From positions 15,577,001-15,641,000 of the forward strand of contig CATIUR010000003.1 of the NCBI GenBank assembly GCA_949592205.1: 64,000 nt of DNA, written 5' to 3'. Made by a program: the position numbers and the translations under genes. The notes under the pieces were generated by a model. It did not search any database. It was not told the DNA's origin and was given only the letters and a program-made list of their open reading frames with translations. Positions 48,435-60,500 of the stretch are shown piece by piece (the stretch's first letter is position 1; each line of letters starts with the position of its first letter). Source of the stretch: Helichrysum umbraculigerum. Lineage: Eukaryota > Streptophyta > Magnoliopsida > Asterales > Asteraceae.

Positions 48435-51310
48435 ATGTCGAACTTACTTACACCTACGCCGTTGTCTAATACACAAGATTATGGTTTAAAAATAGCAAAA
48501 AATGACGCAACTCGTAAGTTCTGATCATAATATGTTCACTCTTCGTTTGTAGCTATTTTATTCTTTTTATCCACTTATAATAGCTGAGTTTATTTATCAG
48601 CTACATGGAGAAGTCAAAGACGAACACGGTACATGTTCGGAGAAAACAAAACAGACCAAATGATGCATATTAACTTGACGTCGGAAGGTAGCGATGAAGC
48701 GGAATCAATATCCAGAGGTATAGATTAGTTTTATATATAAATCTAATTTTATATCTGCATGTTGTTAGATCTGTAAATATATTTAGGTTAAACTGCATAA
48801 TGTTACATCTGATGATTGTTATTTTGATGATTTTTATGTGTTTATAACAGTCGATTATGTAGATTATACTTGAAAATGGAATACTTAATAATATTAAGTA
48901 TTTGACTGCATCTTGAATATGGATAGCTGCATTTTATTATTCTTGAATACTTTATCTTTGTTTATCAAAACTCTCTACTACACTAAAACATCTAAAAAAT
49001 AAAAATAAATGAAGTTGTCTTACTGTATGTTATGTGCTGCTACCTGCATTGTAGTAGTTTGACAGTAAAATATGTAAAAATGATACAAAATAAAAATTTA
49101 ATTATATACTGAAAAATATAATTTCCAACTGCATTTTATAAAGTTGTGAACATAATTATTTTAGTACCACTTGTTTTAATACATTTTTTTATCTTGCTAC
49201 TGCATTTTATGTCCTGTGAGTAATATTTTTGTCTGATATCATTCATGTAGTACACTTCGTGAATAAGAGAGTGAAAGGAAGTGGCAACAAAAAGTCTACC
49301 AAATTAAAAAGTGTAAAAGTTGAAATGGAGAAGAAGAAGCCAACGACGAACAAGATACAGATTCGAAGGCAACAAAAATGACCAATAGATGCAAGTGAAC
49401 TTGATATCGGACGGTAGCAATGAAGCTGAATCTGTAGCGAGAGGTATACACTTGTCTATATACATACATCTGATTTTATATATCTAAAAAATAATATTAG
49501 ATCTGCAAAAATTTTAAGAAACAGAGATTTAAAAATGATCAAAATAGAAAGTTACTTATTAACTGTATGGTGTTAAATCTGATATTTTTGTTTTGATTCG
49601 ATGATTTTTATGTGTTTATGAGAGTTTGATTTTATAGTTTATACTTGATGATGATATAATTACAAATATAAAATCATCTACTGCATGTTGAATATTGGTA
49701 ACTGCATTTTATGAATCTTGAGTACTTGAACTATATTTTATGATTTTCTCTTTTACAAATATAATACATATAAAATAAACATAGTAGCTTTACTACATGT
49801 TGTATATTGTGTTCAATTCAGTGCATTTTATAAGCTGTGAACATTCTGCATGTTGTATGCTGTATGCATTGCATTTTATGATTTTATATATTATACTTGA
49901 TGATGATATAATTACTAATATAAATAATCTACTACATGTTGAATATCTGTAACTTCATTTTGTGAATCTTGATTACTTGAACTGTATTTTATGATTTTCT
50001 CTTTTACAAATATAAAATATGAATTTTATAAGTTGTGAACATTATGCTTGTTGTATGCTCTGTTAACTTCATTTTATAAGTTGTGAACATTCTTTTTAAA
50101 CTGTTACTCGTTTTACTTTATTTTTATGTCATTTTACTGCATTTTATGTGTTGTTTTAACAAGAAACTTTACATTATTAATGTAGCTGGCTTTGGTAGTT
50201 CAGTCGCTATACCAAAAAAGAAACTAGATTTTCCAAAAGATCTTCTGAAGCCTATCATTCCATTTCCAATAAGCAGGAGTTTCACACCTTCGAAAGACCC
50301 ATCAGTTCTTTCAAAACTAGATGAAGCGAAAGTTAATACTCTTGAAAAAACTAAGAATAAGGTTGATTTGTTGGTTAATGAGATAACCGAGGTGGAAGTT
50401 GATGGCAAGACTAAGGTTGTGAATATTTCTGATGATCTTTTCTCTCCATATGTTGGGAACACGGTTTGCATGCAGTCAAAACTGTACAAGAGGAAAGAGT
50501 ATGCAGATTTATCTTCAGTGCATACCAACCAGTCAAGTAAGTTAACTGATATGCTTATAAAAACAGTAAAATTTTTACTGCATTTTAGATATTTTTACTG
50601 CATTTTAAATAATTGTTCACTGCATTTTATATATCCTTAGTGCATTTTATATATGTTTACTGCATTTATACATCTTTACTGCATTTTAGATAAAAAAAAC
50701 ATGTGTTTTGATTTATATTTTTTATAACTTTTTGTGTGTGAAAGTATTTCATTTATGACTTTTATTAGGTGTTCTTCCCCATTTTGAAGATTTGTGAAAC
50801 CAAAAGATCTAATTTCATCATAAGATTTGCTGTAAAAGTGTTAAAATGTAGTAGCATATATTAAAATGCAGTAGATTTTTGGTATGTATAATATAGTTAA
50901 TGACCAATAGGTTGTTCTTTATTTTCCTTTAAAATGCAGTGTAATGGATCTTAACATCATTCATTTCAATTAGAAAAATATAGTTGATATTTTTAATATA
51001 GTATTATTTAACAAAACAGAATGTTAACAACAAAGGTATGTTTGTGTTTTTTTTTTATTTATATAGTTGTACACATATTGATTTAAAATTCAGTTTGTCA
51101 TTACAAATTTAATATGTAAATTTCAAAGAGCTAATATGTGGAATTGTTTGGACAGATAAAATCACACCAGAATGATTTGAAAGAAGATGAAATTTGATAG
51201 TTGAACAGTTTGGATTTGAGGATAATGAATGGTTGAAAGAGATGTATGACATCAGAAGAAGAAGGATACCAACGTATTTGTTATATGAACTTTCCATTTA
51301 TTCACAAAAC
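48435..51310 (+). pseudogene. Degenerate FAR1/MULE-transposase-like gene (N-terminal exons)
   Basis: Exon-like blocks have matching splice signals, all phase 1: 48435-48513 (ATG, donor GTAAGT), 48601-48717 (after 'tttatttatcag', donor GTATAG), 50186-50536 (after 'taatgtag', donor GTAAGT) and 51156 onward (after 'tttggacag'). Joined, the first three stay open. The fourth has two TGA codons, but its frame reads 'EQFGFEDNEWLKEMYDIRRR', which fits the conserved FAR1/FHY3-MULE segment around W-L-K-x-M-Y. A fifth block (49251-49443) is a decayed duplicate of 48601-48717. It keeps the 'RSQRRTRY' and 'EAES' similarity but carries a TAG and is out of phase. FAR1 proteins are nuclear factors derived from Mutator transposases. 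The rest of the gene (transposase core, SWIM) is absent. The family call rests on the last block. Confidence 0.5.
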
Positions 51311-51738
51311 TTTTAAGATTATCTAGATCTAAAAAAGTGGATATGAAAAAATCACTTTATTATACGTATATGTTACCGCACTTTACTATTTTACATTTAA
51401 GTTACTGCATTTTATGTTTAATGAGGTTGAAAACTGATATGAAAACTAGATCTTGAAAACTTACTCCATTTTACGTTTAAGTTACCGCATTATAAGTTTA
51501 AGTTACTGCATTTTAATTTTAATGTGGTAGAGAAATGATATGAAAAAAATATATATTTCTTTAAAAAAATACTGCATTTTACGTTTAAACTACTGCATTT
51601 GAAGTTTTAATTATTTTATTTTACATATCTTAAGCCAGTGAAAAACTAATATGAAAAATATATATATAAAGGCACATCATTCTACGTTTATCTTACATCA
51701 TTTTATATTTAAGGTGGTAAAACATTGATAGAAATAGT

Positions 51739-52262
51739 AGATTTTGAAAAGTTACTGCATTTTAAGGTTAAGTTACTGCACTTTACGTTTAAGTTAGCGG
51801 AAAACTGATTTAAATGATTAGATTTGGGAAAACATTTACTGCATTTTACGGTTAAGTTACTGCATTTTATGTTTAAGGTGGTGAAAAACTAAACTAAAAA
51901 CTAGATCTGGAAAACTTATTTCATTTTACGTTTAAGTAACTGTATTATAAGTCATTTATAGAAATGGATTGTAGGAGCAGCACCATTTTTAGAAGCAGGG
52001 ACGACAGACTTTGCTCCAATGAGAGATGTACACATGTAATCTACATTCCCCACAGAGCAGATGACCAGGGACTAAAATATCCTTGAGTAAAATGCAGTAA
52101 CTATTAAATAAAATGCAATTGATTTTTTTTTGTTCCCTTAGTTCGCATTTTAGTAAGTAATGTATGTTTAACTGATAATTTAGTAAAGAATGTCACATAT
52201 GAGTAGAATAAGAATAACATTAAATGTTATTAAAATGTAAAAAAGTATTTTTCTACAAGTAA
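51739..52262 (+). repeat. Direct repeat copy 1 (~520 bp)
   Basis: It matches 52633-53157 at an offset of 894 bp with about 95% or better identity by eye. It contains several 'TACTGCATTTTA' motifs and the 'ggagcagcaccatttttagaagcaggg' phrase. Confidence 0.85.
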
Positions 52263-52366
52263 ATTGAATGTGAATGTGAATCAAATAATTTGATTCAAAC
52301 ACCACTATTATGTTGTAGTACAATTGTACTGTGAGCTGTAAGTGTTGTACAGAATGGTGTAAGAAA

Positions 52367-52588
52367 CTATTTTAATGTTGTATTTATCAACTCCCTATGT
52401 TTATGGCTATATTGGTTACCGATGGGTATGGCTCCTGCAGCCATGTACTCAACTACACTAATGCCAAAATGTTCATCTATCATTGAATGAATCCCTGCAG
52501 TTGCACCACCTAAAAGTTTTACAGAATCAAGAGGTTTTGATTCTAAGGGAGAGTAAAGGAAGCTTAAACATTTCGACAAGAGTTTCAC
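52367..52588 (-). pseudogene. ALG11: Captured fragment of ALG11 (ER alpha-1,2-mannosyltransferase)
   Basis: The minus-strand frame contains 'GIHSMIDEHFGISVVEYMAA' followed by GAIPI, which matches the conserved C-terminal-half glycosyltransferase segment of ALG11. That enzyme adds the fourth and fifth mannose to the dolichol-linked oligosaccharide on the cytosolic face of the ER. Similarity stops exactly after GAIPI at 'atcg|gtaacc', a good GT splice donor, and the codons that follow are intron-like. An exon-intron boundary was therefore copied from genomic DNA, not from mRNA. Only about 40-50 residues are present, so no function is expected. The fragment lies between two ~520-bp direct repeats, as expected if a transposon or replication-based process captured it. 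The upstream residues (SKPLDSVKLLGGATA) may also be ALG11. Confidence 0.75.
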
Positions 52589-52632
52589 GTGAGGAAGTTG
52601 AGGCTTTGTGTTATATTGACATTTTAAATAGT

Positions 52633-53157
52633 AGATTTCGAAAAGTTACTGTATTTTAAGGTTAAGTTACTGCACTTTACGTTTAAGTTAGCGGAAAACT
52701 GATTTAAATGATTAGATTTGGGAAAACATTTACTGCATTTTACGGTTAAGTTACTGCATTTTATGTTTAAGGTGGTGAAAAACTGAACTAAAAACTAGAT
52801 CTGGAAAACTTATTTCATTTTACGTTTAAGTAACTGTATTATAAGTCATTTATAGAAATGGATTGTAGGAGCAGCACCATTTTTAGAAGCAGGGACAACA
52901 GACTTTGCTCCAATGAGAGATGTACACGTGTAATCTACATTCCCCATAGAGCAGATGACCAGAGACTAAAATATCCTTGAGTAAAATGCAGTAACTATTA
53001 AATAAAATGCAATTGATTTTTCTTTGTTCCCTTAGTTCGCATTTTAGTGAGTAATGTATGTTTAACTGATAATTTAGTAAAGAATGTCACATATGAGTAG
53101 AATAAGAATAACATTAAGTGTTATTAAAATGTAAAAAAGTATTTTTCTACAAGTAAA
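52633..53157 (+). repeat. Direct repeat copy 2 (~520 bp)
   Basis: Second copy of 51739-52262. Similarity ends at 'ctacaagtaaa' in both. Confidence 0.85.
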
Positions 53158-53362
53158 ATGCTTTTTTTTTTATTAAGATGCGTTTTTAGTTTGATAAAAT
53201 GCAATATATATGAATTAAGATTTCACTAACAAATTTAAAATGATTGACATATTTTAATATTGATGTTAAAACAAACTTAAGATAAAAACTAACAAGAACA
53301 TAAACTAACATAGCATTTACATTGTTCGTAATCCACAAAATTAACAAGCTAAAGAGAAATTT

Positions 53363-53587
53363 TTAACATACGACCATTACGAAAAACCTAGATGCAAATA
53401 GTAATTGTTCAGAATTGGATACATAATCCAAACCAATGTCTGTGTATTCTTTCTTTGAAACTCTAGTACCGCCAAAAACCGAGTTTCTTTCCACTGTTAA
53501 CTCGAGAACCCCCGGATCAAAAGGATTAGATGACATCACACTTGATAGAGTATTATCAGTGAACTCTTTATATTTTCTGACATGCAC
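53363..53587 (-). pseudogene. Unidentified exon-like fragment
   Basis: A 74-codon minus-strand frame contains 'DPGVLELTVERNSVFGGTRV' and then SKKEYTDIGLDYVSNSEQLLFA. The residue pattern looks like real protein and not random translation, and the surrounding DNA is gene-fragment mosaic. I do not recognise the family. The frame ends in hydrophobic residues that may be intron translation. Confidence 0.35.
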
Positions 53588-53789
53588 AAGTCTTCATTTG
53601 ATGATCATTTTTGTATCCTGTAAGAAAGTCATCAATAGCCTTTATATTGCATCTTTTGAAAATAATTCATCACAGAAAACTTTTTTAGTATAGTGTGTTC
53701 TTAAAATGCAGTAAATTCTTGATGTCCCATCACTTATCATCATTTTGATGCATTATTTCCAAATACAATAGAAAATTTAAAGTGCAAGT

Positions 53790-54265
53790 AGAGTATGTAA
53801 TGAGGTAGGATGTATTAAAATGCAGTAGGATGTATTAAAATGCAGTAGAATGTATTAAAATGCAGTAGAAGATAATAAGAATGCACCCTAAGTTAAATGC
53901 AATTGTAAAAAAAGTAAAATGTAATAAGAGGTAATACAATGCAGTATAATGTATTAAAATGCAGTAGAATATATTAAAATGCAGTATAATGTAATAAAAA
54001 TGCAATAAGAGGTAATGTAATGCAGTAGAATGTATTAAAATGCAGTAGAATATATTAAAATGCAGTAAGAGGTAATGTAATGAAGTAGGATGTATTAAAA
54101 TGTAGTAGGATGTATTAAAATGCTAAAGAATGTATTGAAATGCAGTAGAATGTAATAAAAATGCAATAAGAGGTAATGTAATGCAATAGAATGTATTAAA
54201 ATGCAGTAGAATGTATAAAAATGCAGTAGAATATATCAAAATGCAGTAGATTGTAATAAAAATGC
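53790..54265. repeat. ~20-bp minisatellite (AATGTATTAAAATGCAGTAG)
   Basis: About 20 degenerate units, some of which vary as 'aatgtaataaaaatgcaataagaggt'. The core TAAAATGCAGTA also occurs singly through 50.8-53.7 kb. Its reverse complement TACTGCATTTTA is scattered through 49.8-52.8 kb. Confidence 0.85.
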
Positions 54266-54277
54266 ACATTAACTTAA

Positions 54278-55045
54278 ATGCAATTGAAAAAAGATTTTTT
54301 ACCTGTTAGAAATCCTGGGATTCCACGGAGCAAATCCATAAACAACTTAATGGGTGGAAAAATTAATGGTAGAACATACATGGAAGTGGTGACGGGGAAG
54401 AAAGAAGTAAGGAGCAACCAATCATCTTTACAAATAGAGACGAATGTGATCGACCTTCCTTTTTTACAGGAACATGAAAGTAGGCTAAAAAACTGTTGGA
54501 TTGGAAAGGCCCGAAGTATTGACATTCTTAGAAATATATGGAATCTGTTCAAGGAAGACGGTTTGGGTAATTGTGCCATTCGATATCTAAGTGGGCTGTC
54601 TTTTATGTGTGAATGGCAATCGGAAGAACAAGCAAAAGAAAGTTTGGATAAAATCAAAACTAACTTATGTAACTGGGTCGAGGATTTATCCATGTGGGAT
54701 GGATCCAGTAAACCAGTGGGGAGATTGATTTAGCTCGACATTGAAGGTCTACCAGCGTTAGTATGGAACTCGGACGCTCTGAGATCCATTGGAAACATGT
54801 ATGGTCGAGTTCTTGAGATGGACACTATGGACTTTGATTTATATACATTGCATTGTACCGGAATTTTAATTCACTCAGATAGTTTGCATGAGATCAATCA
54901 GTTCAGGCCAGTAAAAGTAAAAGGTACTACGTACCATGTCAAAATCACAGAAGATCACAATCAATCTTTTTTGCTTAGCCCACCTCAGCTCTCTGAAAAC
55001 AGTTCACGAGATGATAACGAAATATGTACTTTGATGTTAAATTAA
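54278..55045 (+). pseudogene. LINE (L1-type) ORF1-like fragment with one in-frame stop
   Basis: Two frames (54278-54733 and 54797-55045) are in the same phase, separated only by a TAG at 54731-54733 and the ATG-less stretch after it. Together they give about 255 codons. The pattern (SYxxVV-like start, 'YLSGLSFMCEWQSEEQAKES', then '*LDIEGLPALVWN' and 'VKVKGTTYHVKITED') fits the non-catalytic ORF1/DUF4283-type domain of plant LINEs, where a Trp precedes LDIEG. A TGG-to-TAG change explains the stop. No reverse transcriptase or poly-A tail follows before the next element. It is a recent partial copy or a captured piece. Confidence 0.6.
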
Positions 55046-55467
55046 TAGCCGAACATTATGCATTAAGGATAGGAAGCTTGGAGTGACGAAACCTGGATCA
55101 TTAGAAACAAAGTCATAACCTTCATTAATATCATTAAACAACTCAATACTCCCGGTATTAAAATATGAGTTGCTTACCAGTTACCACATACAATCATCTG
55201 ATCTGTTAATCATGTTAAATAAATATGCATCATACAAACTAACACAAACTATAGAACTTAGAAGTATATTATAACAAATTGAAACCTAACACCAAGTTAA
55301 AATACTTAGATATAATAGTTACTGTTAAACATACATTTAAGTTCGGAAGTAATAGTAGGCTGCAATGCAACACCTTTGCATAGAAGAAGCCAGGCACATA
55401 AACACAAACCTTGTGGCATTCGGACACACTTCATATGATAAGCATACTTATTAGTACTTCTTGTTTA
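55046..55467. other. Intergenic DNA with possible minus-strand exon scraps
   Basis: The minus strand of about 55060-55175 translates without stops as 'GSIELFNDINEGYDFVSNDP...' beside a 'gtaagc' donor-like site, and about 55340-55430 also has an open minus frame. Neither is recognised. The sequence may continue at 63912-64000 beyond the retrotransposon. Confidence 0.25.
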
Positions 55468-55472
55468 CTTTA

Positions 55473-57324
55473 TGTAACATCCTCTCTTTTAGTCTGGTAA
55501 TTTCTAATTTTAAATTGATATATTTAATCGTATTAGAAATTATTTGATATTATTTGTTTATTTGCGAAACTTAATTAAATAAGCCTCAGGACTTATTGTG
55601 CTTAGTAAATTATTGTTTGTTTTAATTTACTATAGTTGACGGTGCAATAAAATAAGTTTCTCGCAAATGGTTTTTAGGTTCCAGACTATAGATTGAAAGG
55701 GGACTAGTTTTAAATGGATACGGGTCGGTGTAAAAAGTTGAACCGACTTAAATACCTTTCCTTTTTAGGAAAGTTTATCCCTTTCTTCATTTGGAAACCT
55801 TAAACCCTAAAACCAAACTATCAAAAACCTAGAACTACAAAGAAATCAAACTAGTGATCTTGAGCTGGAATTGATTTGTGTTTCATAATCGTCATCATCA
55901 TCATCACTTTGAAATCTTTATTTGGTAAGTTATGATCATACTTAAATACATGATTATGATCAATTGAAGTTTGATAGTGAAATGATGTTTAAACATGTTA
56001 TGGTATGTTTATGTGAGGATATATGACTGAAAACCTGCTGCTGTAGTCGAAATTGTGGTTAATTGTTTGTGATTTGTTTGCTGAGTTTCTGCCATAGCTG
56101 AACTGGGTATCCCCTGTACGTCGGTTGAACCCGGCGGGTTTCACCTGTACCCGGCGGGTTGTATGCCTAAACCGGGGACCCGGCGGTTAAAACCCGTACC
56201 CGGCGGCTCCTATAGCCTTTAAAACGCGATTAAGTTCTGTTACCGCAACTTTTAATTCACCCGGTGGCTTATTCATGTGAACCGGCGGGTTGTAGGTGGA
56301 AGCCGGCGGGTATGTACCTAAGCCGGCGGGTTGTGTGGTATTCCAGAAATGTTTTGTTTAACTTTTAAGACTTGTTCTAACTTGTTGTTTGCAATGTAAA
56401 TTGTACTTATTAGCATAATAATACATGATAGTTGTTGTATTTAGGAACTTATGATATTTGTAATGTTAATTGAGTTAAGTTCCTAATGATTTAAATTGAC
56501 GTGATTCAAGTGTTACGATCTTGATTTCTAACTTCTACCTGATTGTTGATTCTCAGATAAGCAAAGAGCTCAGCGAGATAAGACAGCTGAGTAAGTGAAA
56601 CGAGATAATCAGGTGAGTGGATTTGAAACTCACAGTTTGATTTGGTTGTGTCAGTTTGATTTCAATCAGTAATTATAGGATTACTATTGATAGTATGTTA
56701 ACCTTGAAATGATATGCCATTTGATTGGTTGTTTGTTGAACATTGAATTGAAATGTATAATCCAGAGGTCAACTAGATTGTTGGTTGGACTTGATTGCTA
56801 ATGTTGGTCAACACAGGGTTGCGTACATGTGTTGATGGAGATTAGCATTTAGTTAGCGGTTAATCACTGTTTTGGCCTGCAGTTGATTTAAGTGTTCTGA
56901 TGGGGCCACCCGGAACAGGGTCTCTAGGAACCACCGTTCCTCTTGACGATATTTGTTGCATTATTGATTGTGAACAGATTGCTAGCTAAATTGAATTGTA
57001 GTTGATTATTCATTCACTTAGCTTCGTGCTAATCCCTCAATTTACTTCCTGCAGGTGATGTATATTATGTGGGTAGTCAGGAAGGATGTTTTGATGCTGG
57101 GAATGTTTGAAACTTGCAACTCTGATCCAGTTTGTAATAAATTATGTTTTATAGTATATAATGCCCCGGGTTTGTAAACATGTTAATTATGGTTGTTTAG
57201 TAGTTAAACATTTTGTACAAAGGATTGCGAAAATTTCTAGCAGGTTTTAATAGAATATGTATTTCAAGTAGTCGCTTCCGCCAGACTTAATATTATATTG
57301 TTGTATTAAATGAGGGGCGTTATA
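55473..57324 (+). repeat. 5' LTR
   Basis: It starts TGTAACATCC and ends GGGGCGTTATA, a non-canonical TG...TA pair. It contains the CCGGCGGG-type motif array (56120-56335). 'cgacttaaatac' near 55744 is a possible TATA-like site, aligned with 'cgactatatattt' in the LARD-like LTR. Confidence 0.95.
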
Positions 57325-57327
57325 AGT

Positions 57328-57339
57328 TGGTATCAGAGC
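57328..57339 (+). other. Primer-binding site (initiator tRNA-Met)
   Basis: TGGTATCAGAGC lies three bases after the LTR end. Confidence 0.95.
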
Positions 57340-57500
57340 AATAGTTTGGGGCAATTGAATATGATTGTATGTTCAATCCTAAACTTTGATTGTGTTGTGT
57401 CAAACATTCTTGGAAATGGGATTATGTACTGAATATGAAGCTGTTAGTAGAATAGGTGCTAACGACTAATGGTTTGTAAGCTGTTGTGGTGTTTACAGAT

Positions 57501-60500
57501 ATGGCGGATAACGAGCAACTACCTGTTAACCCTAATAATGTCTCAAGGCCTGAAGTCGCTGCTGAGACTCATGATGACCGTAATGAACACGCTGGTACTT
57601 TTTTCTATGCTAGAGAGGAGGCAGAAAGGGATCAGTATTTGCTTCATTTGGAAGAGGAAAACCAAGCGCTTAGAATGTATAAACAACAAAAAGAGGCTGA
57701 ATCTTCTCATCCTGTGTTTGGTACGATTTCACCGCCAAAGCAAAAGGTGTGTTCCTTTAAAACCTTTATGAGCAGTAATCCGTCTGTGTATTCGGGTAGT
57801 ACGAATCCTTCTGTAACTCTAGATTGGTTGAGGGACGTTGAAAAGAAATTTGAGGTCTGTCAATGTGAAGAAGAATTAAAAGTTCCTTATGCAACTCAAC
57901 TTTTAAAAGGAGCAGCTATGAATTGGTGGGACTCGATCACTTCTGTATTATCTTCTTTTCAGAAAGCATCTATCCGATGGTCTGACTTTCGTAACGAAGT
58001 TTGTAAACAGTATTGTTCAAACTATGATATAGCTCGGATTAGAAAAGAGTTTATGGATTTGCAATTAACTGATAACATGTCAATGGATGATTTGATAAAT
58101 CAGTTTACAGAGAAACTCAGGTTTGTTCAGCAGTGGGTTCCTGATGAGAGAACTCAAATAGAACAGTTTGTGGGTACTTTACCTAATCATTATCGAACTT
58201 CAGTGAGATTAGCGAGCTCTCTTCCTCAAGCTTTCATGTTAGCTCGATCTGTTGACAGTGATTTAAAACCTCAACAAGTACCAAGTAAAGAAATAGTTTC
58301 TCAGAAATCTAGGAGTGAATCTACGGGTAAAGGTAAGCAACGGTGGCAAGGAAATCAGCAGGGTAAGAAACAAGAAAGTCGTGGTGGTACTTCTGATCGT
58401 CCCAATTGGTGTATTAAGTGTAGAGCTAGACATTTTGGGCCGTGTACTGTGCAAACCACTAGATGTGTAAAATGTGGTGTGATTGGGCATGAATTCAAAG
58501 ATTGTGTTTTTCCTACTTATGTGTGTTGGAATTGCCATAAGGAAGGTCATCGTGCAAATCAATGTTCTGAGGCTAAGAGACAGGGTTCGGGGACAGTTGT
58601 TGGTTCATCAGCTTCTTCTGGTCAGAAGCGGAAGACTCCGCCATCTGCAGTTAGTAGGGCTTTTCAAATGACAGTTGATGAAGCTGTTCATACAGATGAC
58701 GTAATCACGGGTACTTTTCTTGTAAATTATGTACCAGCTCGTGTTTTGTTTGATTCTGGTGCAAATTGTTCGTTTGTATCTGTGTACTTCTGTGATAAGT
58801 TGAAAATGATGCCTACTGTGATAACAAACCCAGTTGAGGTAGAAATAGCCAGTGGCAAATCGGTTCCTGTTACCACCTCGATAATTGGAGCTAGTATTAT
58901 GATAGATAGCCAGACTTTTCCAATTTCCTTTCTGTTGATGCCAATTGCTAGTTTTGATGTGATTATTGGTATGGATTGGTTAAGTCAGTATAAAGCAAGC
59001 ATAGATTGCCACAATAAGCTGATTAGAATTCCAATCTCTAAAAAGTCATATGTCGTGGCTCGAGGAGAACGGGATAATGTTTGTATACCTTTGATTAGTA
59101 TGATGAAAGCTAGGAAATCTTTGTCTAAGGGCTGTGAATCGTATTTAGCTTATGTGATTGATGCTAAGTTAGAAAAGAAATCCCTTTCTGATGTACCGGT
59201 TGTTTCTGAGTATCCGGAAGTATTCCCTGATGAATTACCTGGTTTACCACCGGTTAGGGAGGTTGAATATCAGATTGATCTTGTTCCTGGCTCTTCACCT
59301 ATAGCCAAAGCCCCTTATAGATTAGCTCCGTCTGAGATACGTGAAATGATGAATCAGATACAGGAGTTGTTGGATAAAGGGTTTATTAGACCTAGTTCTT
59401 CTCCCTGGGGTGCACCAGTTCTGTTTGTGAAAAAGAAAGATGGGTCTTTTAGAATGTGCATTGACTATAGGGAATTGAATAAAAGGACAGTAAAGAATAA
59501 ATATCCTTTGCCCAGCATAGATGATTTATTTGATCAGTTGCAGGGATCTTCATTTTATTCAAAGATTGATTTGAGATCAGGTTATCATCAAGTTCGTGTT
59601 AGGGATTGTGATATTCCTAAAACTGCATTTAGAACAAGATATGGTCATTTTGAATTTCTGGTTATGCCTTTTGGTTTGACGAATGCTCCAGCAGTTTTTA
59701 TGGATTTGATGAACCGTGTTTGTCGACCTTTTCTTGATAAATTTGTGATTGTATTTATCGATGACATTTTGGTATATTCTAAATCTGAATCAGAACATGG
59801 AATGCATTTGAGGTTAGTATTGGAAACCTTAAAGAGAGAACATTTGTATGCAAAGTTTTCGAAATGTGAATTTTGGATTCGAGAAGTACAGTTTTTGGGT
59901 CATATTATTTGTAATGATGGTGTTAAAGTTGATCCTTCAAAGATTGAAGCTGTAATGAATTGGAAAGCTCCAAAGTCTGCTTCAGAAATAAAGAGTTTTC
60001 TTGGTTTGGCGGGTTATTACCGGAAGTTTATTAAAGATTTTTCTAAAATTTCCAGTTCATTGACTAAACTAACCCGTAAGGATGAAAAGTTTATATGGAC
60101 TGAACAACAGGAAACAGCTTTTCAGACTCTGAAACAGTTGTTATGTCAGGCTCCTGTGTTAGCATTGCCAGATGGGTCCGATGATTTTGTTGTTTATTGT
60201 GATGCATCTATTGCGGGTTTGGGTTGTGTTTTAATGCAGCGAGATCGTGTGATTGCTTATGCTTCTCGTCAGCTCAAACCTCATGAAAGAAATTATCCTA
60301 CCCATGATTTAGAACTTGCAGCGGTTGTGTTTGCTTTGAAGATATGGAGACATTACTTGTATGGTACCAAATGTGTTATTTGTACAGATCACAAGAGTCT
60401 TCAGTATATATTTTCGCAGCAAGAGTTGAATATGCGTCAGAGAAGATGGTTAGAGTTAATCAAGGATTATGATTGTGAAATTAAATACCATCCAGGGAAA

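Noticed and set aside
53790..54265. CRISPR-like array
   Set aside because: Units are degenerate, short and contiguous with no unique spacers, and the genome is a plant nuclear genome. It is a minisatellite.
57469..57771. 100-codon ORF overlapping the gag start
   Set aside because: Out of frame with gag and without motifs; it is a shadow.
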